Under the pieces are notes generated by a model. That model searched no databases. It saw only the letters and a program-made list of their open reading frames with translations, and was not told the DNA's origin. Both the position numbers and the translations under genes were made by a program. DNA of 64,000 bases from an uncultured Prevotella sp. GTDB taxonomy: Bacteria > Bacteroidota > Bacteroidia > Bacteroidales > Bacteroidaceae. Below are positions 46,623-53,878 of the stretch, piece by piece (position 1 is the first letter of the stretch; each line of letters begins with the position of its first letter). The DNA lies in the NCBI GenBank assembly GCA_934272845.1, contig CAKQSF010000009.1, positions 6,035 through 70,034 of the forward strand. Reading direction: 5' to 3'.

Positions 46623-46630
46623 TAATTTTG
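46623..46630 (+). promoter_or_regulatory. -7 box directly before hpt, nearly leaderless
   Basis: TAATTTTG ends 8 bp before the ATG at 46639. With the -7 box centred at -7, transcription would begin only about 4-6 nt before the start codon. Confidence 0.65.
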
Positions 46631-46638
46631 CACATGAA

Positions 46639-47181
46639 ATGGCAAATAAACGCATAACAATCAACGATAAGACCTTTGAACTCACCATTCCCGAAGCAAC
46701 CATTCAGGAAGCGGTGAAGACTGTTGCGAACCGTATAAAGAATGACTATGGTGACAAAAACCCCGTATTCGTGGTAGTTCTTAACGGCGCGTTCGCCTTT
46801 GCGTCTGACCTCTTCAGACATGTGGACTACCCAAGTCTCGTGTCATTTGTAAAACTCTCCAGTTACGCGGGACTATCATCCTGTGGTAAAATCACCGAAC
46901 AACTGCCCGTAACCGACATTGTTAAGGGGCGCCACGTGGTGATTGTAGAAGACATCGTAGAGAGAGGCTACACTATGGAATACCTTATCAATAGCATAAA
47001 AGAACACGAGGCTGCATCAGTAGAAATATGCGCTTTCTCCTTCAAGCCTGAGCGTCTGGAGGTTCCTGGACTTGAAGTCAAGTATGTAGGAATGACGCTT
47101 CCTGAGGCATTCATCGTGGGTTATGGCCTTGACTACAATAACCAAGGGCGACTGCTTCGTGACATTTACTCACTTATATAA
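46639..47181 (+). CDS. hpt: Hypoxanthine phosphoribosyltransferase
   Basis: Purine-salvage enzyme converting hypoxanthine or guanine plus PRPP to IMP or GMP, cytoplasmic. 180 aa, as usual. Key motifs: FVVVLNGAFAFASDLFRHVD (about 44-63), VKLSSYAGLSSCGK flexible loop, PRPP-binding VVIVEDIVERGYTMEYL (acidic pair Glu104-Asp105), and the base-pocket FIVGYGLDYNNQGR. An ATG at 46634 is out of frame, so 46639 is the start. The stop abuts copy C of the 194-bp element (TA flank 47179-47180 overlaps the stop codon). Confidence 0.94.
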   Translation: MANKRITINDKTFELTIPEATIQEAVKTVANRIKNDYGDKNPVFVVVLNGAFAFASDLFRHVDYPSLVSFVKLSSYAGLSSCGKITEQLPVTDIVKGRHVVIVEDIVERGYTMEYLINSIKEHEAASVEICAFSFKPERLEVPGLEVKYVGMTLPEAFIVGYGLDYNNQGRLLRDIYSLI

Positions 47182-47374
47182 GGGTGGTTCTATAAATTAC
47201 CACCGTTATGTAAACTTAATTGATGTAATGACGTTTTGTCATCTTTCGGTCTCTTTTCGGTTCAGAGCATAAGTTCGTTCAGTCGTTATGCACAGCATAA
47301 CTTCATCACTCACTTACACTTTGACCTCGAAAATAGCCTCGAAATATAACAAAGTTAATTTATAGAACCACCCT
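47181..47374 (-). mobile_element. MITE-like element, copy C (194 bp, inverted)
   Basis: Best-preserved copy: AGGGTGGTTCTATAAATTA at the left end and TAATTTATAGAACCACCCT at the right end form a perfect 19-bp terminal inverted repeat, flanked by TA on both sides (47179-47180, 47375-47376). Opposite in orientation to copies A and B. The insertion lies at the very end of hpt. The rest of the gap to adk (47377-47486) shows nothing recognisable. Confidence 0.92.
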
Positions 47375-47486
47375 TAAACGTCATGTTAGCGTAACCATAG
47401 CGCATCTCGTTCGGAATATATGCGTCATTACGCCACAATGTTATTGACAACACAAGATATAAACACACATATTACATAAGAAATCA

Positions 47487-48053
47487 ATGAAGAACATCGT
47501 AATTTTCGGTGCCCCAGGTTCAGGTAAGGGCACTCAGAGCGATAAGATTATCGCTGAGTACGGCGTAGCACACATCTCTACTGGTGACGTGCTCCGTGGT
47601 GAAATCAAGGCTGGAACAGAACTCGGCAAGACTGCATCACAGTACATTAACGAGGGTAAACTTGTTCCTGACTCACTCATCATCGACATGCTCGCTGCTA
47701 CACTTGACTCTAAGGGCAAGGATATACCAGGCGTTATATTCGACGGTTTCCCACGTACAATCGCTCAGGCTGAGGCTCTTGACACTATGCTTAAGGAGCG
47801 CGGTGAAGAGGTTTCTGTTGTTATCGGTCTTGAGGTTGACGATGAGGAACTCATCAAGCGTATCATTGCGCGCGGTAAAACCAGCGGACGCGCTGACGAT
47901 AACGAAGAGACTGCAAAGAAGCGTCTTAACACCTACTACTCACAGACTCTCCCTCTTAAGGACTTTTACATCAAGCAGGGCAAGTATGCTAAGATTAAGG
48001 GCGTAGGTTCTATTGACGATATCTATGCTGATATCAAGAAGGCTATAGACTAA
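47487..48053 (+). CDS. adk: Adenylate kinase
   Basis: Interconverts AMP+ATP and 2 ADP, cytoplasmic. P-loop GAPGSGKGT at 8-16, NMP-binding STGDVLRGEI, VIFDGFPRTIAQAEAL, and an Arg-rich lid RIIARGKTSGRADDNEETAK. At 188 aa it is the short type without a zinc lid insertion, common in Bacteroidota. A-rich leader, no Shine-Dalgarno. Confidence 0.96.
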   Translation: MKNIVIFGAPGSGKGTQSDKIIAEYGVAHISTGDVLRGEIKAGTELGKTASQYINEGKLVPDSLIIDMLAATLDSKGKDIPGVIFDGFPRTIAQAEALDTMLKERGEEVSVVIGLEVDDEELIKRIIARGKTSGRADDNEETAKKRLNTYYSQTLPLKDFYIKQGKYAKIKGVGSIDDIYADIKKAID

Positions 48054-48090
48054 TTCTGTAACATAAGTTACTCAATACTTCAAAATTTTC

Positions 48091-48229
48091 AACATTAATC
48101 ACCATTAATCTTACATTAATATATCATTAATACTTTGTCCATGCGCCCTATAACAATAGTAGCACGGGATTTGTTATCAACAGAAAGTATTAATGAGAGA
48201 TTAATGTAAGATTAATGGTGATTAATGTT
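48091..48229. repeat. 46-bp imperfect inverted repeat between adk and HAD gene
   Basis: The left arm 48091-48136 and right arm 48184-48229 are almost perfect complements (two mismatches), rich in ATTAAT words. The 47-nt loop carries a further TATAACAA / TTGTTAT pairing. Too AT-rich for a normal terminator; it could form a very long hairpin or cruciform. Confidence 0.85.
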
Positions 48230-48299
48230 TTTATAACCACAATCAAGTGTTTTACAAGCAACACACAAGTAGCAAAACAAGTTTTTGTTTCGGGATAAC

Positions 48300-49088
48300 A
48301 TGATAAAAGCAGCATTTTTTGATATTGACGGCACACTCGTTTCATTTAATACGCACACCATTCCACAGTCTACGCTCAACGCTATAAGCGATATACGCAA
48401 GAAAGGGGTTAAGGTATTCATCGCTACTGGGCGACCACTACCGTTCATTAACAACCTTGGCCAACTGGAATATGATGGTATAATGTCAGTAACTGGCGCT
48501 AGTTGCACCACTGCCGACGGCACAATCATATCACAAAACCCCGTACCAAAGGAAGACATAGAGCGACTTATAGCCGACCTCAAGGTACACCCCATGCCTG
48601 TAGCCTTCGCATCTGATGACCAGGCAATAGTAACATACCTCGATGCCGACACAAAGAAGTTTCAGAACGTGTTCACTTTGCTCAACATAGAACTACCTCC
48701 TTCACAACCCATAGAGAAGGCACTCAACATGAACGTGACGCAGATCATAGCCTTCTTCAACGAAAAGGAGGAGCCAAGAATAATGCACGACGTACTGAAA
48801 GGCTGCGATGCCAATCGCTGGCACCCAGACTTTGCCGACTGCGTGGCTAAGGGTACTAACAAGGCAACGGGCATAGACGCCATCTGCAAGTATTACGGTA
48901 TAGCACTGAACGAGACCGTTGCGTTCGGCGATGGTGGCAACGACATCACCATGTTGCGCCACGCTGGCGTAGGAGTAGCAATGGGCAACGCCTCTGACGA
49001 GGTAAAACAACATGCCGACATGATAACAGACACCGTGGACAATGACGGCATTGCCAAGGCACTTAAAAGCCTTATGGAACTACAATAA
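48300..49088 (+). CDS. HAD-superfamily hydrolase, Cof/YbhA-type phosphatase
   Basis: Cytoplasmic sugar- or nucleotide-phosphate phosphatase of the Cof-like IIB group. FFDIDGTLVSFNTH (nucleophile Asp, residues 6-10), FIATGRPLPFI (motif II Thr), a lysine in CVAKGTNKATGIDAIC, and VAFGDGGNDITMLRHAGVGV (motif IV) with MGNASDEVK. A C2-type cap lies in the middle. The ATG at 48300 places FFDIDGT near the N-terminus as usual; TTG at 48285 would add five residues. 262 aa. Substrate unknown. Confidence 0.9.
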   Translation: MIKAAFFDIDGTLVSFNTHTIPQSTLNAISDIRKKGVKVFIATGRPLPFINNLGQLEYDGIMSVTGASCTTADGTIISQNPVPKEDIERLIADLKVHPMPVAFASDDQAIVTYLDADTKKFQNVFTLLNIELPPSQPIEKALNMNVTQIIAFFNEKEEPRIMHDVLKGCDANRWHPDFADCVAKGTNKATGIDAICKYYGIALNETVAFGDGGNDITMLRHAGVGVAMGNASDEVKQHADMITDTVDNDGIAKALKSLMELQ

Positions 49089-49124
49089 ATTATGATAACA
49101 GTACCCGGAAACAACCATCGCAAA

Positions 49125-49345
49125 AATGGTAAATTTCGGAAACAACGTAAAAGGGGCTTAATCATACCGTGATTAAGCCCCTTTTACCGTGTAATCACGG
49201 CCTAATTACACAGTAAAAGCATAGTGATTACAGCACAATTTGGCACATATAAAAAATTCGCTCCATAACTACCTGGCAGTAAAGCCGTTATATTTTACAA
49301 ACAGATTACATCAACAAATGGTAAATTTCGGAAAACATTATTTTC
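49125..49345. repeat. Composite dispersed repeat, copy 2 (includes 22-bp units, locus 3)
   Basis: Bracketed by AAATGGTAAATTTCGGAAAC (49125) and AAATGGTAAATTTCGGAAAA (49316), as at 35471-35700. Four 22-bp units run 49144-49231 with ATTAC-type ends. Units one and two form a perfect hairpin (49147-49187, GTAAAAGGGGCTTAATCA / complement) that can act as the terminator of the HAD gene. Confidence 0.8.
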
Positions 49346-49487
49346 CCAATCCATTAATAAAATCGCCTTTTCCTAACGATATCTGCATACTACTATCGTC
49401 ATATATTATCATTGAGGTATATATATTAAAGAAGTATAATAAAACAAAAATGTCAGCAAAGCAACCGCCTCGTTGACATTTTTTTAT

Positions 49488-49495
49488 TATCTTTG
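49488..49495 (+). promoter_or_regulatory. -7 box directly before the LytM peptidase gene, nearly leaderless
   Basis: TATCTTTG ends 4 bp before the ATG at 49500, so the transcript would begin at or within a few bases of the start codon. Confidence 0.6.
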
Positions 49496-49499
49496 CCAA

Positions 49500-50621
49500 A
49501 TGAATTACATAAAAAAGACAATATTCTGCATTGCACTGGCATTAACATCATCACTATCACTTAACGCAAAAGAAGAATTTACACCACTGGAGCAACAGCA
49601 GATAAGTATAGAGACCCCTGGATTGTTCGCTCACTCAAACACATTCCAGATAGATTTCACTAAACAACAAAAGGGGGAATATTCCTTCCCACTGCCCGTA
49701 GGTAAAGCAGTATCGCTCCACGGCAGCGAACTAGAAATAGAAACAAGCAAAGGCGATGCCGTAAAGGCAATGTTCGACGGCACGGTTCGTATCTCCCGAC
49801 ACAACCCGCCCTATGGTAACGTAGTCGTCATTCGCCACCATAACGGACTGGAAACGGTATATGCGCTCAACGCACAAAACCTCGTTAAAACAGGCGACCA
49901 CGTAAAGGCAGGACAGACCATTGCCATCGTAGGAGGAACGGAGGGGAAGGCCTACTGCCTGTTCAGCATAATGGTAAACGGCGACAGGATTAACCCGAGC
50001 ACCATACTCAACGTGAACCACCACACACTGCGCCACCAAACGGTAGTCATCAAGAAGGTAGGAAAGAAGGTAGAGATAACCACATCACGAAAGAAAGCAG
50101 AGAAAGAGAACGTTGCCATGAGCATGGACACCAATGATCCGTTTAACGGTAAAGCGGTATTCAGACTTAACCTCAACGAGATTAAGAATAGCGAATGGCA
50201 TTATCCGCTTCAAGACTCAAAGGTAATCAGTGGATATGGTGGTAAGAGACACCACTCAGGAGTAGACATTAAGAACGGTCCTGGCACAGACGTATTCGCT
50301 GCATTCGACGGACTCGTGGTACAAGCAGGCACCTTTGCAGGCTACGGCAAGTGCATAACTCTACGACACGCCAACGGACTGGAAACGCGCTACAGCCACA
50401 ATTCTAAGAACCTCGTGACCGTGGGCGATAAGGTTAAGGCTGGACAGGTGATAGGAAAGGTGGGCAGAACAGGTAGAGCCACAACAGAACACCTACACTT
50501 TGAGACACGCATAGCGGGAAAGGCATTCGACCCATCATACATCTTCGACCACACATCCCACTGCCTGCATAAGGGCACACTGCAATTCAAAAAAGGCGGA
50601 AGCGTGGCAAGACTGAAGTAA
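49500..50621 (+). CDS. Secreted protein with two LytM/M23 domains, the first degenerate
   Basis: Envelope-associated M23 peptidase-like protein (373 aa). Signal peptide is about residues 1-23 (ending LNA). The first LytM-like domain (about 65-170) keeps the fold words GDAVKAMFDGTVRISRH and HHNGLETVYALN but lacks the HxxxD and HxH zinc motifs (GKAYCLFSIMV at the HxH site). The second (about 235-350) has both: HHSGVDIK (His252, Asp256) and HLHFE (His331, His333), so only it should bind zinc and cut peptidoglycan cross-links. An earlier in-frame start overlaps the promoter and is rejected. 16 bp upstream of a lipoprotein gene. Confidence 0.9.
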   Translation: MNYIKKTIFCIALALTSSLSLNAKEEFTPLEQQQISIETPGLFAHSNTFQIDFTKQQKGEYSFPLPVGKAVSLHGSELEIETSKGDAVKAMFDGTVRISRHNPPYGNVVVIRHHNGLETVYALNAQNLVKTGDHVKAGQTIAIVGGTEGKAYCLFSIMVNGDRINPSTILNVNHHTLRHQTVVIKKVGKKVEITTSRKKAEKENVAMSMDTNDPFNGKAVFRLNLNEIKNSEWHYPLQDSKVISGYGGKRHHSGVDIKNGPGTDVFAAFDGLVVQAGTFAGYGKCITLRHANGLETRYSHNSKNLVTVGDKVKAGQVIGKVGRTGRATTEHLHFETRIAGKAFDPSYIFDHTSHCLHKGTLQFKKGGSVARLK

Positions 50622-50637
50622 TTAAAACACAGCAGAT

Positions 50638-51366
50638 ATGAAGAAAATATCAACTCTCGTCGTGGGAGTCTTATTGTTGACTTCCTGCGGCAGCACAGGC
50701 AGCGGAGCATTTGGCGGTGCCATGCTCGGCGGAGTAATAGGTTCATGCATAGGTGGCATAGGTGGCGGACCAAGAGGTAGCGACATAGGAACACTGATAG
50801 GCATGGCTGGCGGAGCAGCAGCAGGAGCAGCAATCGCTAATGCCGCTGAACAACAACAGACACGAGCATACAACGCCATGAACTATGGGGCTGACTACTC
50901 TGACTATGACGGATATTCCAATAACAACACTGCTGAGCGCTCTGACAAACCAATATATGACGACGTGATAACTATGGACTCCACTGTAGGTCAACAAACT
51001 ACAGCACCAAGGGGAAAATATGCCACTAATATTATTATAAGGAACGCATCATTCGTAAACCAATCAAATACAATACACATATCAAAGGGAGAACTGGTGA
51101 AAATCGTATTTGAAATACGCAACGTGACAGACTCTCAATGGGACAACATCGTGCCAATGGTACAGGAAACAACAGGAAATAAGCGTCTCTTGATATCACC
51201 TGCCATCATGATTGAAAGCATAGCACCAAGAAAGGCTGTAAGATACACAGCATTCGTCAGCGCACAAAAAAATCTGAAGACGGGAACGGCACACTTCAAA
51301 CTTTACGTAATGCATGATGGAAATGTATTCAGTAACATAGAGGAATTTGACGTTCCTTTGGAGTAA
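50638..51366 (+). CDS. Glycine-zipper lipoprotein of unknown function
   Basis: Lipobox LLTSC gives Cys17. Residues ~22-70 are a glycine-zipper segment (GGAMLGGVIGSCIGGIGGG, GMAGGAAAGAAIANA) that can embed in or span a membrane. After a polar linker rich in Tyr/Asp/Asn, residues ~125-242 look like an Ig-like beta domain (YATNIIIRNASFVNQSNTIH, GTAHFKLYVMHDG). No characterised family recognised. Probably outer-membrane. Lies between the LytM gene and another lipoprotein gene in one direction, with 16- and 34-bp gaps, likely one operon. Confidence 0.75.
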   Translation: MKKISTLVVGVLLLTSCGSTGSGAFGGAMLGGVIGSCIGGIGGGPRGSDIGTLIGMAGGAAAGAAIANAAEQQQTRAYNAMNYGADYSDYDGYSNNNTAERSDKPIYDDVITMDSTVGQQTTAPRGKYATNIIIRNASFVNQSNTIHISKGELVKIVFEIRNVTDSQWDNIVPMVQETTGNKRLLISPAIMIESIAPRKAVRYTAFVSAQKNLKTGTAHFKLYVMHDGNVFSNIEEFDVPLE

Positions 51367-51400
51367 AACACCACATTACGAACACAAAAAAACTATCAAC

Positions 51401-52252
51401 ATGAAGAAAATTCTGGTTATAGCAATGGCTGTCGTGGCACTCGCGGCATGTCAGGAGAAAAAAGACACACCTACGGCAAACACTACCGATGTGCGCATTG
51501 ACTCGCTACAACGCATCATTGACCAAAAAGATAATGAACTGAACGATGTCATGTCTACCTTCAACGAGATACAGGAGGGCTTCAGACTTATTGAAGCGGC
51601 AGAACAAAAGGTTAACGTTATCAAGGACGGTGAGGCAACTAACAAGTCTGAACAGATAAGGGAAAGCATACGTAACATACAGCAACGCATGCAACACAAC
51701 CGTGAACTCATAGCAAGACTGCAACAACAGGTACGCGAGGGAAGTTCACGCTCTGAGGAATTAAGACGCACTATCACTAATTTCACAAAGGAACTGGAGA
51801 ACAAAAACAACGAACTACAACAACTACGTGCAGAACTTCAGGAGAAGGACATTAAGATTGCTGAATTAGACAACACCGTAAACGCACTTAATTCTGACGT
51901 CAACCAACTGCGCGAAGAAACCGCACAAAAGTCAGAAACCATTACCAAACAGGACACGCAAATACACACTGCATGGTACGTTTTCGGCACGAAGAAAGAA
52001 CTGCAAGAACAAAATATCTACCAAAAAGGAAAGGTATTACAGGCTAACTTCAACAAGAACTACTTTACGAAAATCGACATTCGAGTAGATAAAGAGATTA
52101 AACTATACTCTAGATCCGTAAAAATGCTAACGTCACACCCTGCAAACAGTTACACACTGCAGCCCGACGCACAGCGCATGTACGTATTACGAATAACTAA
52201 TCCACAACTCTTTTGGAGCACAAGCAAATACCTCGTAATATTAGTTAAGTAA
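51401..52252 (+). CDS. Coiled-coil lipoprotein of unknown function
   Basis: The start at 51401 gives a lipoprotein signal (ALAAC, Cys17). Residues ~30-190 are a long coiled coil (IDSLQRIIDQKDNELNDVM, IRNIQQRMQHNRELIARLQQ, ELENKNNELQQLRAELQEKD). A C-terminal beta region follows (about 195-283: WYVFGTKKELQEQNIYQKGK, IDIRVDKEIKLYSRSVKMLT). The arrangement is recurrent in Bacteroidota periplasmic proteins but the function is unknown. A terminator follows directly. Confidence 0.75.
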   Translation: MKKILVIAMAVVALAACQEKKDTPTANTTDVRIDSLQRIIDQKDNELNDVMSTFNEIQEGFRLIEAAEQKVNVIKDGEATNKSEQIRESIRNIQQRMQHNRELIARLQQQVREGSSRSEELRRTITNFTKELENKNNELQQLRAELQEKDIKIAELDNTVNALNSDVNQLREETAQKSETITKQDTQIHTAWYVFGTKKELQEQNIYQKGKVLQANFNKNYFTKIDIRVDKEIKLYSRSVKMLTSHPANSYTLQPDAQRMYVLRITNPQLFWSTSKYLVILVK

Positions 52253-52270
52253 ACATTTAAACAAACAACA

Positions 52271-52310
52271 AGCCTTGCTTCATGCAAATACCACGACATG
52301 AAGCAAGGCT
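52271..52310 (+). terminator. Terminator after the coiled-coil lipoprotein gene
   Basis: 14-bp stem AGCCTTGCTTCATG / CATGAAGCAAGGCT with a 12-nt loop and a TTTTTAT tail, ending 10 bp before the next start codon. Confidence 0.88.
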
Positions 52311-52320
52311 TTTTATATCA

Positions 52321-52995
52321 ATGAGAGCAAACATCCCATTCATAACTGAGAAGTTTCACGAGTATAACGACCTGTATTTCGGGGGTAAATTGCCCATAGT
52401 ACCCATACTATTAAGCCAGGCAAAAACCTACATCGGTATATGCACATTTAAGAAAAAGACCAACTTCTTCCGTGAATCACGCCCCTATGACTTTAAACTA
52501 CGCTTCAGCACACGCCTCGACCTACCGCAAAACGTACTTGAAGACACCATTATCCATGAAATGATTCACCTATATATTGGCGTTAACAACATAAAGGACT
52601 CATCACCTCACGGCAATATTTTTAAGAGTTTCATGCACCAAATAAATGAGAAATTCGGCAGAAATATCTCAATTTCTCATAAAGCCACACCAGAACAAAA
52701 GCAGAGTGTCGTCAACACAAGAGTGCAATACCACGTTATTGCCGTCGTGAAGTTTACTGACGGAAGAAAAGGAATTAAAGTATTACCACGCATCTTACAA
52801 AGAATTGACGCATATTATAGAGCAATAATAAAAGCGAAAGGCGTGGCCTCCATAGACTTTTACATGAGTAAAGACCCGTTCTTCAACAGTTATCCTAATT
52901 CAGGAGCATTCAAAGTCTACGCCATTAAACCCGAAGAACTTGCAGAACACCTTGCCGATGCTGAACTTATTAACCACGTTTGCTCCGCCAAGTAA
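52321..52995 (+). CDS. SprT-like zinc metallopeptidase-fold protein
   Basis: SprT/Spartan-like domain with zinc motif HEMIHLY (His79, Glu80, His83), preceded by the fold's PQNVLEDTI and followed by SPHGNIFKSFMHQINEKFG (third ligand region). 224 aa. An upstream ATG at 52282 lies inside the terminator hairpin, so I chose 52321, just after it; how the mRNA starts is unclear. Bacterial SprT proteins are little studied; DNA-protein crosslink repair is only an analogy to Spartan. The 3' end overlaps the convergent transporter gene by 26 bp. Confidence 0.83.
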   Translation: MRANIPFITEKFHEYNDLYFGGKLPIVPILLSQAKTYIGICTFKKKTNFFRESRPYDFKLRFSTRLDLPQNVLEDTIIHEMIHLYIGVNNIKDSSPHGNIFKSFMHQINEKFGRNISISHKATPEQKQSVVNTRVQYHVIAVVKFTDGRKGIKVLPRILQRIDAYYRAIIKAKGVASIDFYMSKDPFFNSYPNSGAFKVYAIKPEELAEHLADAELINHVCSAK

Positions 52996-53878
52996 GTATA
53001 GTTACAGCAGCAAGCACCATAAAAACACCTGTGATTGTAGCCACACCACACGGTTCGCCCAACACAACTATACCTATAACCATGGCTGTCAGCGGCTCAA
53101 AAGCACCGAGAATAGCAACCACCGTGGTGTCTACAAGGCGTAAAGCCATAGTGACACAGATATTACTGAACGCTGTTGGCAACAGTCCAAGGAGCATAAG
53201 GTTTATCCAAGTGCCAGTGTCTGGTACCTTATCAATACCTCCTTCCACCACTATCGCATAGACAAGAACTATCAACAGGGCAATAAAAAAAATGTAAAAT
53301 GTTAATTTTAGACTCGGCATCTTGCTTATTCTCAAACGTGGAAGCAACACAAGATATGCGCCATAAGTAATACCTGCCCACAGACCCAAGGATACTCCCA
53401 AAACAGAAAAGCGAGCATCATCGGCAAAAAAGCCCGACAACAGCATCACACCAAGCGTTGTTAACACAAGCGACACGGCCTTGCGCCACGTCATTCGCTC
53501 CCTAAGAAAAAGCAAACCGATAACTGAACACCATATAGGATTGGTGTAAACAAACGATGTTGCCACACCTGATGAGATGTACTTATAACTCGCGAAGAGT
53601 GCCCATGCACTGACAACATACAGCGAGGAAAGAATGCCTACACGAAAAAAATCACGCCAACTTATCCGCAACGATACCTGACGGTACAGCAAAAAAGCCA
53701 ACATAAAGGCGGAGCCAAAAGCAAAACGATATAATATAGTGCTGATATACCCCACGCCTACAGCAAAGACGGGGATTGTAAACAATGGTATCAATCCAAA
53801 GGAAGCACCAGATACCACTGCGAGGACGTAGCCTCTCCACTGCTCTTTTGCGTTATTCCTGAATTCGTTTTCTTGCAT
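52970..53878 (-). CDS. EamA/DMT-family transporter
   Basis: Drug/metabolite transporter superfamily exporter with ten TM helices from two five-helix repeats (302 aa). Landmarks: SGASFGLIPLF, TILYRFAFGSAFMLAFLLYR, SFVYTNPIWCSVIGLLFLRE at the end of repeat one, and AILGAFEPLTAMVIGIVVLGE in repeat two. Cargo unknown. The start ATG lies inside the 3' end of the upstream lipoprotein gene on the same strand, an 88-bp out-of-frame overlap. Confidence 0.88.
   Translation of the reverse strand: MQENEFRNNAKEQWRGYVLAVVSGASFGLIPLFTIPVFAVGVGYISTILYRFAFGSAFMLAFLLYRQVSLRISWRDFFRVGILSSLYVVSAWALFASYKYISSGVATSFVYTNPIWCSVIGLLFLRERMTWRKAVSLVLTTLGVMLLSGFFADDARFSVLGVSLGLWAGITYGAYLVLLPRLRISKMPSLKLTFYIFFIALLIVLVYAIVVEGGIDKVPDTGTWINLMLLGLLPTAFSNICVTMALRLVDTTVVAILGAFEPLTAMVIGIVVLGEPCGVATITGVFMVLAAVTILTWRSKRG

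Noticed and set aside
52282..52320. Upstream ATG for the SprT-like protein
   Set aside because: It lies inside the terminator hairpin of the preceding gene; the ATG at 52321 matches the family start.
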